From CBDFMG01 sp965221205 [NCBI: bacterium] (GTDB lineage Bacteria > SM23-31), in NCBI GenBank assembly GCA_965221205.1, contig OZ244870.1:3038001-3102000 (forward strand): a stretch of 64,000 bases of DNA. The letters run 5' to 3'. Below the pieces are notes generated by a model. That model did no database searches and was not told where the DNA came from. It saw only the letters and a program-made list of their open reading frames with translations. The number at the start of each line of letters is the position of its first letter. Positions within the stretch are counted from its first letter, which is position 1. This document shows positions 36,952 through 46,820 of this stretch, one piece after another. A program made the translations under genes and the position numbers.

Positions 36952-38892
36952 TCACTTTCCCCATACTTCATCTATTCTTTCTTTAATTTTCCGCTCATAT
37001 ATAGCAATGAGTTTTTTATTTGCTTCGATGATTTCCTGCTCGGATTCGATTTTTGAGACTATATGATTCTGTTCGTCAATGGTGGGGAGGGGAATTTTGA
37101 AGGATAATACTTCTGATGGAGAAATATTTCCTTGTGCGCCTCCGCCAGCAGTTCGTTGACAGAAATCATAAAACTTCTCACTTAATAAAAGGTTGCTCAA
37201 ATAATTTGGAATAATGAAATTTGATTTGGCTCTTACGAGTCCAACACGTTGATTTAGAAGTAATTTATCACTGTGAGAAATAGCTGTTTTTCCAACTGTA
37301 GCTCCAGTTAGCGCTATTAATAAATCTCCTACTTCTATTAAGTATTTCTGTAGAGAATCTTTATATGTAAAAAATTGAATATTTGTTGTATCTACTTTTC
37401 CGTTTTTATTTAAATTTCCAATTTTAATTACAGGAAGATCATTTTCAGAAATTTTAACATCATTTAACTCTTTACTTTTAAAAGCATACCCTCCTATAAA
37501 ATCACACACCTCCCCCACCTCCACCATTGGCCATGCAGTAAGTCTTGTTTTAATTTCTTTATACCTGTCACCGGAAAGAGTATACTCACCATTGTCGGCT
37601 ATTTTAGATTTCAATACGGAATGGGCATGTTTCTTCTTTTCATATTCTTTCCCACTAAGCATACAATTTTTATAGTTCGTAATTTCTTCCAACGCTCTCG
37701 GCAAATCATTGTTATCAATCGGTTTTCTCCGGGCGCCGAGGTCATACCCATCATGTGCAATCTTCACAAACAGTATCGAGTCTATCTTTTTTGAGAGATT
37801 TTTATCCATCAACAATATTGATGTCTTGACACCCGAATAGGGATTAAAAACACCCGCAGGCAGTGAAACCACCGCATACAGATAAGTATCGACAAGCATT
37901 TTACGCAGTTGTTTATAGGCATTCTGTGACTGGAAGATTATCCCCTCGGGGACAATCACGCCTGCCCTGCCGTTTGGGTTAAGATGCTCGGCAATATAAT
38001 CTACGAACAACACTTCGGATCGTTGTGCCTGTACGGAAAATCGCTTATGTGGCCGAATCCCGCCTTTCGGAGTCATAAACGGCGGATTGGCAAGGATAGC
38101 ATCAAAGGTTTCGTTCCATTTATCTTCACTCGTGAGCGTATCGTATTCATGAATCCTGGGATTGGAAAACCCGTGAAGATACATATTAACAAGAGATAAC
38201 CGGACCATATCGGATGCAATATCGTAGCCAACAAAATTATTGATCAACCGCTTTTTTTCATCCGGTGTTAAGGTATCTCCCGGTCTATCTTTTGTGTTGT
38301 GTTTGAGGATATATTTATACGACGAAATCAAAAATCCTGCAGTACCGCACGCAGGGTCACACACTGTTTCATTCTTTTTAGGATCAACAATGTGTACAAT
38401 GAAATCTATAATATGTCTCGGTGTGCGGAATTGTCCCGCATCGCCCTGTGAACTCATAACGGACAAGAGATATTCAAACGCATCGCCAAGCCGCTCGCTA
38501 TGATCATAGTGAAATTCGTTAATCTGTTTAAGAAACAGTTTCAATGTCTGAGGATCTCGATATGGCAGGAATGCATTTTTAAAGATGTCTCTGAAAAGTT
38601 GTGGAATGTTGGGATTCTGGTTCATTTTTATGATAGCTTCACTGTATAACGTGAGCATATCGAATCCGCCGAGCCGGGGATCGAATATCTTCGACCAACC
38701 GTATTGTTCAAAATCGCCGGTAAAAAACGTCGGGCTGCCGCCCATTTCCACAGACTCTTTATCCATATCATCCATAAACTTGTAAATAAGAGAAATCGTA
38801 ATCTGTTCAACCTGTGATTTAGGATCGGGTATTTTCCCAACAAGAATATCGCGTGCGCTGTCAATTTTACGTTTCGTTTCCCGGTCGAGCAT
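36952..38892 (-). CDS. Type I restriction-modification HsdM fused to a half HsdS
   Basis: 646 residues. Methylase part (about 1-450): HsdM N-terminal helices, FRTPRHIIDFIVHIVDPKKN, ETVCDPACGTAGFLISSYK (motif I), FDAILANPPFMTPKGG (motif IV, NPPF) and GRAGVIVPEGIIF. The last ~190 residues form a single target-recognition domain (WPMVEVGEVCDFIGGYAFKS, KYLIEVGDLLIALTGATVGK) plus one helical spacer (PTIDEQNHIVSKIESEQEII). It methylates adenine and supplies one half of DNA recognition, so the complex presumably dimerises to read a palindromic or symmetric bipartite site. It starts ten bases after hsdR ends. Confidence 0.92.
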   Translation of the reverse strand: MLDRETKRKIDSARDILVGKIPDPKSQVEQITISLIYKFMDDMDKESVEMGGSPTFFTGDFEQYGWSKIFDPRLGGFDMLTLYSEAIIKMNQNPNIPQLFRDIFKNAFLPYRDPQTLKLFLKQINEFHYDHSERLGDAFEYLLSVMSSQGDAGQFRTPRHIIDFIVHIVDPKKNETVCDPACGTAGFLISSYKYILKHNTKDRPGDTLTPDEKKRLINNFVGYDIASDMVRLSLVNMYLHGFSNPRIHEYDTLTSEDKWNETFDAILANPPFMTPKGGIRPHKRFSVQAQRSEVLFVDYIAEHLNPNGRAGVIVPEGIIFQSQNAYKQLRKMLVDTYLYAVVSLPAGVFNPYSGVKTSILLMDKNLSKKIDSILFVKIAHDGYDLGARRKPIDNNDLPRALEEITNYKNCMLSGKEYEKKKHAHSVLKSKIADNGEYTLSGDRYKEIKTRLTAWPMVEVGEVCDFIGGYAFKSKELNDVKISENDLPVIKIGNLNKNGKVDTTNIQFFTYKDSLQKYLIEVGDLLIALTGATVGKTAISHSDKLLLNQRVGLVRAKSNFIIPNYLSNLLLSEKFYDFCQRTAGGGAQGNISPSEVLSFKIPLPTIDEQNHIVSKIESEQEIIEANKKLIAIYERKIKERIDEVWGK

Positions 38893-38902
38893 CCAAACCC
38901 CT

Positions 38903-41428
38903 TTAAGACATATACGTGTTGAGTGGAATATAATCCTTAATGTATTCTGGTATTATTGTACGCCATTCATTACGCAAAACTCGAAAATCTTCTTTGATCG
39001 GATGAATAGCAAGCTTGGCAAATTCCTGCGAATCAATGATGTCTCGAACTTCTGTATCGGTGATATACGCCTTGAGAAAGTTCTTAATCGGAAGCACACT
39101 GTCACTTTCGGGTTTATGGATGGAAATGAATTTTTGAAACTCATCTTCAAGCAGTTCATTTTTTGACTTAAAATGGGGTATATACCCGAAAATTTTCTGC
39201 ACAATTTCACGCAAAGTGAGCCTTCTGTCAACCTGTGCGGCCTGGCGTAGTTTGTCTATGTTGAAATAATCTTCGGGTTTGTTAAATATATTATTTCTTA
39301 TGTAATTCTCCGCGGCTTCAAAATCACCCTGTTCAATTCTTTGAGAGATATACGCATCCTTTTTAACGGTCTCTTCAAATCGTTCGAAGAACATACGGTC
39401 AATCTTCATCCCTTCTCGACCAATTTGCTGCGTAACCAGGGTCTTAAGAGGATCTGGCGCTCTATTTTCAAAATCTGCAATAACCTCGTGAACCTCGTGA
39501 ATTTCGCCTCCTGAACCGTCTCTGTTGATATAGGGCAGTTGTATTATTTCATCATAATTAAATTTTTCTTCAAAATATTCGCAGTTTGCAAAAAAATCAA
39601 AGAGCTTGAATGTTTCTTTTGCTGCTTTCATCTCTTCCATATCACCCATAGCGTTTCTCTCTTTAATAATAAAATCAAATTTACGGGTACCCCTTCCTTT
39701 TATCTGTATAAAATCCGTTGGCGAAAAAATCGGCCGCATAAAACAGAGGTTTATAACATCTGGACAGTCGTATCCGGTGGTCATCATTCCAACAGTCACA
39801 CAAACGCGCGTTTTACTGGACTTGTATCCATCTTTAAACTTTGTTGTACCGCTGAGATTGTTATTCGAAAAATTGATTGTCATCTTTTGAGATTCCATCA
39901 CACTGGAAGTCACTTGGATAGCAAAATCTGAGTCATATTTTCCCGGCCACAGTTTATGGGCTATTTTGTTTAAAATGTGAGTAATGCTTGAAGCATGGTT
40001 TTGACTGACACAGAATACAATACTTTTGCCAATTTCACCTGTAAAAGGATCTTGTAAAGCATTTTCAAAAAATGTTGTACAAAACACGTTGTTCGTTTCC
40101 TCTGAGAAGAAGCTTCGCTCAAAGTCTCTTTGTTTAAAGAGCTTTTCTACTTCATTACCCTCTTCATCGTGAACTAATACAGCATACCCTTCATCCGATA
40201 AAAGCTCTGTGGTAATTTTTGTGCGAGCATCCACTACCACAGGATTTACGAGGTAACCGTCACGAACAGCATCAATAAGTGAGTAGCGGAATGTTGGCGT
40301 GCCGCTCTCACAGCCAAACGTTGTATACGTATCGAGCAGATTTCTGCGCTCTAGTTCCCGAGGATCTCTCCGGTTGATTTTATCGGGGTCGATTTTTTTC
40401 AAATAATCTTTCGGCGTAGCTGTGAGGCCGAGTTTATAGCCAACAAAATATTCAAAAATCGCTCGTGCATTCCCTCCTATCGATCGGTGAGCCTCATCGG
40501 AGATTACCAGGTCAAAATCAACGGGAGAAAACAAACGCCTGAATTTATTATTAAAGAGAAGGGACTGGACGGTGGTAACAACGATTTCTGCTTTGTTCCA
40601 GTCAGCTCTGTTCTCTTTATATATGACTGTTTGATAATCATTTTTCAAGAGGCGAACAAAACTTTTCCAAGCCTGGTCTTCGAGTTCAAGCCTGTCAACA
40701 AGAAATAACACCCGCCGGGCGTTCCCCGTTCTTAAAAACAGTTTAATGACCGCCGCAGATATGAGCGTTTTACCCGTTCCCGTCGCCATTTCAAACAAGA
40801 ACCTGTTATTTCCATTTTTTACAGCTTCCTGCAGCGTATGTACAGCTTTGATTTGATATTCTCTTAAGAATTTGAGGCCATTATCTCTCATAAATGTGTC
40901 GCGGGTTGATGCATCTGTCCACTGCGGATCGGTAGCATAATCTGGCTTCTGTGTAAGCACAACGTAATCATTTTCAATAACTTCCCTTACAAGTGTATCT
41001 GGATTCGGCTCGAAAGAAATGTGATTTGTGATAGAATCCGGAGTTGGAAAAGAAGTTATTATGTGAGGATTGCCCGTCTTTATATCCCAAAAGTAGTGAA
41101 GATTCCCGTTTGAAAGGATTACAAACCGCACGTTTACCGCCTGGGCATACTTTCGAGCCTGTTCTTTGCCGTCCAAAGGATTTTTATCCTCCCGCTTGGC
41201 CTCGAGGACGGCGATAGGAAATTTGCTCGCATCAAGAAGCAAATAATCAATAAAACCATGTGTTGTTTTTTCAAAGTCGTCTCCTAGAGCGTCAATATCA
41301 TTATGTGTGATCGTGACACCTGATTCCAGTTGAACATTCGCCTGCCCGTTTTCGCCATCAAGCAAACGCCATCCTGCTTCTTCAAGAAGTTTGTTGATTT
41401 TTATGCGTGCATGGGGTTCGTTCGGCAT
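38903..41428 (-). CDS. hsdR: Type I restriction enzyme HsdR (EcoEI-type)
   Basis: 841 residues. N-terminal nuclease: GFIDYLLLDASKFPIAVLEA then KRED (PD-(D/E)XK). SF2 translocase: FLFEMATGTGKTLISAAVIK (Walker A), DLVISDEAHRSIGG (DEAH box), LGLTATPKDY, VTVGMMTTGYDCPDVINLCF and FIQIKGRGTRK (motifs V-VI). The C-terminal helical part matches EcoEI_R_C. It cuts unmodified DNA after ATP-driven translocation. It is first in the operon hsdR, hsdMS, DUF4145 on the minus strand. No lesions, so the system appears functional. Confidence 0.95.
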   Translation of the reverse strand: MPNEPHARIKINKLLEEAGWRLLDGENGQANVQLESGVTITHNDIDALGDDFEKTTHGFIDYLLLDASKFPIAVLEAKREDKNPLDGKEQARKYAQAVNVRFVILSNGNLHYFWDIKTGNPHIITSFPTPDSITNHISFEPNPDTLVREVIENDYVVLTQKPDYATDPQWTDASTRDTFMRDNGLKFLREYQIKAVHTLQEAVKNGNNRFLFEMATGTGKTLISAAVIKLFLRTGNARRVLFLVDRLELEDQAWKSFVRLLKNDYQTVIYKENRADWNKAEIVVTTVQSLLFNNKFRRLFSPVDFDLVISDEAHRSIGGNARAIFEYFVGYKLGLTATPKDYLKKIDPDKINRRDPRELERRNLLDTYTTFGCESGTPTFRYSLIDAVRDGYLVNPVVVDARTKITTELLSDEGYAVLVHDEEGNEVEKLFKQRDFERSFFSEETNNVFCTTFFENALQDPFTGEIGKSIVFCVSQNHASSITHILNKIAHKLWPGKYDSDFAIQVTSSVMESQKMTINFSNNNLSGTTKFKDGYKSSKTRVCVTVGMMTTGYDCPDVINLCFMRPIFSPTDFIQIKGRGTRKFDFIIKERNAMGDMEEMKAAKETFKLFDFFANCEYFEEKFNYDEIIQLPYINRDGSGGEIHEVHEVIADFENRAPDPLKTLVTQQIGREGMKIDRMFFERFEETVKKDAYISQRIEQGDFEAAENYIRNNIFNKPEDYFNIDKLRQAAQVDRRLTLREIVQKIFGYIPHFKSKNELLEDEFQKFISIHKPESDSVLPIKNFLKAYITDTEVRDIIDSQEFAKLAIHPIKEDFRVLRNEWRTIIPEYIKDYIPLNTYMS

Positions 41429-41501
41429 TTCATTTTTTCCTTGATGAATCCGGTCTTAAATATAGTATGGTAACAGCGGCACTTTTCTGTAAATTTAATC
41501 T

Positions 41502-41529
41502 TTTATTTGAAAAAAACTATTCAAATAAA
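41502..41529. promoter_or_regulatory. Inverted repeat upstream of hsdR (possible operator)
   Basis: Perfect 10-bp inverted repeat TTTATTTGAA (41502-41511) and TTCAAATAAA (41520-41529), with an 8-nt centre, 74 nt upstream of the hsdR start. Size and position suit a repressor site or a hairpin; function unproven. Confidence 0.35.
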
Positions 41530-41877
41530 CAAATTATTAAACGTGATTGTATACTTGGTTAAACAAGGGGGAATGAATCGTTATCTAATATATTTCATTG
41601 TGCGTCTGTTTTGTGGAATCGTTTTGCTCTACGATAAGGCGTATCTATGATTGAACTAATCTTACTCGTATCTCCTCAATCATCGAATATCTTTTTAACT
41701 ATGTCATAATTCTTCTGTACACGTTCTCAACATAGGATAATCAGCTTTTAAGGTTTGCATACTATCCCACATGCTATTTGCGTTGTGTAATATCGCTCCA
41801 ATACTCATTACGATTTTATACTGCTCAACAGTATGTGAAATCATCGCTATAAGATTATCTCTATTTGATTCTTTATT
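41530..41877. other. AT-rich gap without recognisable gene
   Basis: About 350 nt upstream of the hsd operon; no open frame with protein-like character and no clear promoter. Confidence 0.4.
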
Positions 41878-42015
41878 TTATGGGCTCAATTAACTCAACA
41901 AACTACATCTTCATTGTAAGAGAAAAAGTGTCAACCAAACCGGGAACCCTCTCATAGGCGAATATTCTTTTATCCACGCTGTTCACTATCTCATACCTAT
42001 ACACTGAGCACACTA
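41878..42015. repeat. Interspersed repeat, fullest copy
   Basis: Contains GTGTCAACCAAACCG, GAACCCTCTCATAGGCG and ACACTGAGCACACTACT in the same order as 18597-18722; the 3' half is also at 32165-32215. All three copies lie beside accessory or defence genes. Confidence 0.65.
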
Positions 42016-42255
42016 CTATTTCTGTGTTAATTTTAAATTTGATAATTAATATTCTCAAGCGATCCTACACAATGGCAGCCATTATGCGGAAGACATCAAG
42101 TGGTAAAGAAAAACTTCTGGAATCATGAAACGGGTTGGCTTAATGTATACGCTATTGTTCAAACTCCATCTGAGAAAGAAAAAAGAGAAATATTTTAATT
42201 TTTAAAAAAGTACTTTGGTGATAGTAAGGGATTATAAGAATTGATTTGAGAAAAT

Positions 42256-42289
42256 AAAAGCAGAACAATTTGGCATCATTCTGCTTTTT
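42256..42289. terminator. Hairpin terminator
   Basis: AAAAGCAGAA (42256-42265) pairs with TTCTGCTTTT (42279-42288), 10 bp, with an A-run before and a T-run after. On the minus strand it lies 73 nt beyond the small acidic gene. Confidence 0.7.
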
Positions 42290-42361
42290 CAAAATACAAA
42301 AATACTGAAGGTTGACTATCAAGGCAACTGCTATACCTGTTGATGTGACCCACAACTCATT

Positions 42362-42478
42362 TTAATTTTCAGATTCATCACCTTCTGTTTCAGATCCTCC
42401 CTCACCTCCGTCACCTTCATCTGGTTCATTCGGTTCTGTTTGACCTGATTTGTCATGACTCATTGATTCTTCTAGCAT
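42362..42478 (-). CDS. Small acidic protein
   Basis: 38 residues starting MLEESMSHDKSGQTEPNEPD, followed by a Gly/Glu/Asp-rich tail. ATG at 42476-42478 with GGAG seven bases upstream and a hairpin terminator behind it, so it has the marks of a real transcription unit. Highly acidic, likely disordered. No family recognised; a DNA-mimic or partner role is speculation. Confidence 0.45.
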   Translation of the reverse strand: MLEESMSHDKSGQTEPNEPDEGDGGEGGSETEGDESEN

Positions 42479-42519
42479 GATTTACTCCAATTAAAATTCT
42501 AAATAATATGGCAAAATTC

Positions 42520-42660
42520 AACAAAGAATTCTCTTTTCGATACCTTTCATGTCAGACGCTTGGTAGCCAGCTTCACCGTTTAACAGAATATACATGACGT
42601 CGCCTATTTCTTCATCTTTTATAATAGAATCACCGGCTTTTACCGGCTTTTATGGCAATT
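42520..42660 (-). pseudogene. Fragment of a cyclic-nucleotide-binding (CRP-like) domain
   Basis: On the minus strand GDSIIKDEEIGDVMYILLNG EAG-type sequence gives one strand-turn-strand of the cNMP-binding fold, preceded across a stop by KGNVLIQ. Only about 40 residues remain. Confidence 0.45.
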
Positions 42661-42937
42661 GAATAAGGACATTTCCTTTAAGAGCTCTTTGTCGAACACG
42701 ATACGGCACCATTCTTGAAATAGTATTGTCTATTGTAACGCACTGCTGATTGTAAAACGAATAATGGTCTTTATAGAAGCCTTATGTTAGACTTTCATTT
42801 ATCCATAGGGATAAATCCGTAAATTCCCCCATTTGCCGCTTAATATTAGCATGACCTATTACAATACCAACACTTGTTAAGTGTAATTGACTCATTGACG
42901 AATTCACCCAGACATGAAATATTTTAGACATATATGG
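42661..42937. repeat. Segmental repeat, copy 2 (mate at 17150-17432)
   Basis: Collinear copy of the 3' end of the LPO_1073-like gene plus following sequence; breaks off at TATATGG, after which unrelated sequence begins. It shows that a second LPO_1073-like gene once lay here. Confidence 0.8.
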
Positions 42938-43079
42938 TCGCGGTTTTAAATGGCATATTTACAACCGCTTCAAATAAACAGGAATCAAGGGCCTGAAATT
43001 CAGAATACAAAAAATCGTCCCCACGAATTTTATCCCAGTATTTCTTTTCGGAATTTCCTATTTTAGGGTTTTGACATTA

Positions 43080-43380
43080 CTTGATAGATCATCATACTGC
43101 ACACCTTCAGCGATCTCAAGCGATCTCAGAAGAGAAAGAAGTAATTTCAATTTTAACCATATCATTTAAGATTGCCGAGTTCTCCAGTACGTTTTTTGTT
43201 TTTAAGTATATGAGCAATGCCTGAATGCTTGCCGACGCCAATTGCAGTACCTGCCATTGGCAATTGATTGCGGAGCTTATAACCCATTTCCTCAAGCATA
43301 TTCCTGAGAATTCTGGCAATGTTTCTTCGAGGGCAATCATTGTACATTGGTAATGATGATGTTCTGATTTTACAGGTCAT
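43080..43380 (-). pseudogene. PD-(D/E)XK exonuclease (RecB/Cas4-like) N-terminal fragment
   Basis: RTSSLPMYNDCPRRNIARIL and RNMLEEMGYKLRNQLPMAGT, then AIGVGKHSGIAHILKNKKRT, match the SxLxxYxxCPRR..R and AxGTAVHAGxAxxL start of phage-type PD-(D/E)XK exonucleases. A shift near 43170 and loss of the catalytic D-ExK part make it a remnant, likely of phage origin. Confidence 0.6.
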
Positions 43381-43572
43381 AATATCCTTGAAAATATCTT
43401 TACAGATTGCTATATTTGCTCGTGGTTATTAGGAGGGGTATCAACAGGTGTACTAACATGCTCAGCACATCCGTACATAATACTACCTAAATGTGTACTC
43501 GTATGGATTATTATGATTTGTAGATTATAAAGGTTTGTAAATAGAAGATTTATATATACTTACGTAGAGTTT

Positions 43573-43645
43573 GCGCCATTAGCTCAACTGGTAGAGCAGC
43601 GGACTCTTAATCCGAAGGTTCGGGGTTCGATCCCCTGATGGCGCA
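43573..43645 (+). tRNA. tRNA-Lys (anticodon CTT)
   Basis: 7-bp acceptor GCGCCAT/ATGGCGC, D-arm AGCTCAACTGGTAGAGC, anticodon loop CTCTTAA (CTT) on stem CGGA/TCCG, T-arm CGGGG-TTCGATC-CCCTG. All helices pair; no encoded CCA. Confidence 0.95.
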
Positions 43646-44384
43646 CACTGTTGAACTGGATTAATAACAAGTAATTTACATATTGTTCATTGAATACTTG
43701 TTATGCTTGATCACCACTTTCCCCACCGGCTATTCCCGCCATTGACCCAACCCCATCATACAACGGCTCGGAGTCTCATATTGCGATCATGTATCTACCG
43801 ACAAGTACATTCTTGGGCCAGATAATAATAATGAGAAGTATATACAATGCTTTGGGTAGTATGCTGCTATGCTTCATTGATAGAGTCTCACCTGAAAAAA
43901 ATAATTCAGACATTACAAAAATTAGTCTGACCGAACTCAATTATATACGTAGTATATCGTGCGGATATGAGTATTATAAGAGGTTCGAGTCATACACGCT
44001 CCACTATTAGTCATCTCCATAAATAGTTAAAGGCTGTTTCAGAATTTCTCTCCTAAATCCCTTTTCACTATATAAAATCTAAAAGCCATTTTTCTTTTGC
44101 AGATGATAAGATTATATGTTAGTATGCTATCATAATTTAAAAAATCCGTATATGTTATGGAAAAATTAATTGGGTGGGGAGCATATGAGGTCAGCAACCA
44201 GACTGCTTTTGCAAAGTGTATATATTTTTTCGAAGAAAATCACCCATTGAGCCCGGTAAAGTTGTAGTTCATATATATAATGGTTACGAAGAGAATTATG
44301 TAATGACAAATATAGTAAAATCCAGGAACGAATTGGATCCGATGAAGCGCATGATTATTAGCAGCCCGTGGGGGATATCGGATT
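43646..44384. other. Gap between tRNA-Lys and the symporter gene
   Basis: 739 nt. It holds the 80-nt repeat at 43830-43909 and, just before the symporter ATG, GGGGGATATCGGATT, the same bases that close the repeated leader elements (compare GGGGGTATCGGAT at 46993-47005). No upstream promoter box of that family is visible here. Confidence 0.5.
43830..43909. repeat. 80-nt repeat, copy 1 (mate 48782-48861)
   Basis: AATGAGAAGTATATACAATG to CCTGAAAAAAATAATTCAG, nearly identical to 48782-48861 (three or so differences). The second copy ends in a working terminator; this one has lost the T-run. Confidence 0.85.
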
Positions 44385-46073
44385 ATGTTTATTGATTGGC
44401 TTGTTACATTTCTGTACCTGATCGGTATAACACTGGCAGGCGTCTGGGCTGCCAAAAAAGTAAAGACAGCATCGAATTTTTTTATCAGTGATCGCAAGTT
44501 CGGAAAGATCATGATGGTGCTCTTTACATTCGGAACAGGAACAAGTACTGATCAGGCAGTCAGTGTAGCAGCAAAGACATACCAGTCAGGCGCTTCAGGA
44601 ATCTGGTATCAGTGGTTATCGTTGTTTTCAACACCGTTTTACTGGTTACTGGCTCCGTTATTCAGGCGTATGAGAGCGGTAACAACGGCAGATTATTTAT
44701 TCAAGCGCTATGGTCGGAGTGTAGCCGTCCTTTTTGCCCTAGTTGGTATGGCACAATTGTCAGTCAGTATAGGTGTTATTCTCAAAGCATCCAGTGCAGT
44801 GTTTACAGCAGTAACAGGGAGTGCGGTCAGCCCTGCTCTCGCCATAATCGCAATGACAGTTCTGTTTGTAATTTATGGTGTGGCCGGAGGGTTGAATGCA
44901 GCAATTATAACAGATTTCTTTCAGGGAATTTTAACAATTATCTTTTCTTTCCTGATATTACCTTTTGCCTTAAAAGCAGTGGGAGGCCTTGGAGGATTAA
45001 AATCGAACGTCAGCGACCCGTCAATTTTCGAGATCGTAAGTCCCGGCGAGATCACAACACTTTATGTCGTTATACTTGCCCTCAATGCAATTATTGGCTG
45101 GGTTACATCTCCTTATTCTATGGCAATGTGCGGTGCTGGAAAAACTGAACTGGAAGCAAGAGTAGGGCTTGTCGGAGGGATGCTTCTAAAACGTGTATGC
45201 ACGATCGCATGGGTTCTGACAGGTCTGTGCGGCATTGGTTTATATGCAGGTGAAGCTATTCATATAGATTATGTGTATGGTTTGCTGGCACGTGATTTAC
45301 TGCCAACGATAGCGCCGGGCCTTATCGGGCTTTTTATTACATCCATGCTGGCAGTCGTAATGAGTTCATGTGATTGTTTCATGGTTTCATCCGCAGCATT
45401 GTTCACGGAAAACATTTATAAACCTTTGATCAAGCCGGACCGGGATGATAAGCATTACCTCCTTATAGGGAGATTTACGTCTGTTGTTGTTGTTATTGGT
45501 GGAGTTATTTTTGCATTCAGTTTAACGGGTGTTGTTCAGGGTATAGAGATTTTCTGGGAAGTACAGGCCATGATGGGAATTGCTATGTGGGCAAGTTTTT
45601 TCTGGAGAAAAGCGACAGCCGCTGGTGCCTGGGCCTCAACGATGAGTAGTTTTGCGGCCTGGTTTTTCACCAGCAGGATCGATCTCATCGGCTGGGACTT
45701 TAATGCACATTTTGCCCGTTTTCTTCCCGATTTCATGTTGTATGAAGGCACCTTTTCTCTGCCGTGGCAGATGATTATCTACCTGACAGTAGGGCTGGTT
45801 ACCATGGTAGGTGTGAGTCTGTTCACAAAGCCGCCGGCCAAAGAAAAGCTGGACCGCGTTTATGCATGTCTTCGTACTCCGGTTCTGCCGAATGAACCGG
45901 ACGTTGAACCACTTACTCTTCCTGAAGGTACGAAGCCGGCACCTCGCTCGGTCTTGATTGATCATCCCGATTTTGAGATCATGAAACCGGGACGTGTCAG
46001 TGTGCTGGGCTTTCTTGCGTCATGGCTGGCAGTGGGATTGTTGATTGGCGTATTTATCTGGATTCTACAATGA
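44385..46073 (+). CDS. Sodium:solute symporter (SSS family)
   Basis: 562 residues, 13-14 membrane helices. SSS hallmarks: VTFLYLIGITLAGVWAAKKV, ASNFFISDRKFGKIMMVLFT, TADYLFKRYGRSVAVLFALV, the long helix with GVAGGLNAAIITDFFQGILT, and IAPGLIGLFITSMLAVVMSS. It imports a solute (sugar, amino acid or carboxylate) with sodium across the inner membrane. It opens the catabolic island; the substrate may be a product of the exported hydrolases downstream. The start follows GGGGGATATCGGATT. Confidence 0.92.
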   Translation: MFIDWLVTFLYLIGITLAGVWAAKKVKTASNFFISDRKFGKIMMVLFTFGTGTSTDQAVSVAAKTYQSGASGIWYQWLSLFSTPFYWLLAPLFRRMRAVTTADYLFKRYGRSVAVLFALVGMAQLSVSIGVILKASSAVFTAVTGSAVSPALAIIAMTVLFVIYGVAGGLNAAIITDFFQGILTIIFSFLILPFALKAVGGLGGLKSNVSDPSIFEIVSPGEITTLYVVILALNAIIGWVTSPYSMAMCGAGKTELEARVGLVGGMLLKRVCTIAWVLTGLCGIGLYAGEAIHIDYVYGLLARDLLPTIAPGLIGLFITSMLAVVMSSCDCFMVSSAALFTENIYKPLIKPDRDDKHYLLIGRFTSVVVVIGGVIFAFSLTGVVQGIEIFWEVQAMMGIAMWASFFWRKATAAGAWASTMSSFAAWFFTSRIDLIGWDFNAHFARFLPDFMLYEGTFSLPWQMIIYLTVGLVTMVGVSLFTKPPAKEKLDRVYACLRTPVLPNEPDVEPLTLPEGTKPAPRSVLIDHPDFEIMKPGRVSVLGFLASWLAVGLLIGVFIWILQ

Positions 46074-46097
46074 AATCAGCAGCACAGTTCTCCATGA

Positions 46098-46163
46098 CCG
46101 TGGCACTAATCACTGAACGGGGAATCGAGTTTCTCTATCTGCCGTGCAAACGAATCAATATCA
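46098..46163 (+). pseudogene. C-terminal scrap of an M24-like gene
   Basis: ALITERGIEFLYLP in frame corresponds to AIATERGVEYLSPP at the end of the 59.9 kb gene, and like it runs straight into AAAGGTTCGC. A third copy of that gene once ended here. Confidence 0.6.
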
Positions 46164-46169
46164 CTTGAA

Positions 46170-46220
46170 AAAGGTTCGCAAATGGTACAGCACGGAGAGT
46201 AGAAAACGCTTGTAAAAGCC
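46170..46220 (+). promoter_or_regulatory. Repeated promoter element, copy 1 (truncated)
   Basis: GGTTCGCAAATGGTACAG, then CACGGAGAG and TTGTAA at 46210-46215, 19 nt after the box. Right after GTAAAAGCC the sequence switches to the DUF885 tail, so the -10 is lost: a recombination joint. Confidence 0.7.
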
Positions 46221-46221
46221 A

Positions 46222-46689
46222 TCGGAAGGATGGGCATGCAGTCTTGAAGAGCTGTTTATGGTGGCGGGAGTACTTGATAATCGACCGCGAAGGGGAAGAG
46301 AAGTGCAACATCTGATGAATGCTTCACATATGGCCCTTGCACTTCCTGATCTAAAAATGCACAGCAACGAGATAACCTTTACTGAAGCACGGCGGTTGAA
46401 TGCCGAGTTAATGCCGAACAACTGGACACACGAAGATGATAGAAATGTGTGGTATGAACAGCAATCAAACTTGCGTATTCCAGGTTGGCATACTGCAGGT
46501 TCTGTTGTCGGCACAGCCCAATTCATGAAACTCTTCAGAGAGCGGGCAATGCAGTTGGGAAACGAATTTAACATTCGTGAGTTTATGGATGAATTTTTCG
46601 CATCCGGAATGATCCCTATGTCTCTTACGAGGTGGGAGATGACAGGAAATGATGACGAAATCAAGGAATTATATTCCGTCATAAAATAG
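46222..46689 (+). pseudogene. C-terminal fragment of a DUF885 gene
   Basis: 468 nt collinear with 59059-59526, about 95 percent identical by eye and without indels: ELFMVAGVLDNRPRRGREVQ through ELMPNNWTHEDDRNVWYEQQ to the C-terminus. Homology continues through the 3' region into the next promoter copy. It lacks the HExxGH helix, so it cannot be active. Confidence 0.9.
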
Positions 46690-46820
46690 TTTATACATTA
46701 TTCACTTGTATTGATTTACTGTGCTCATCGTTTCACCGATGTGCCATCAATCATAATTTTACGATATTGGTTTATCGGCGACACCCCTCACTTTCAGAAA
46801 AATTTCAATCTAAAACATAT

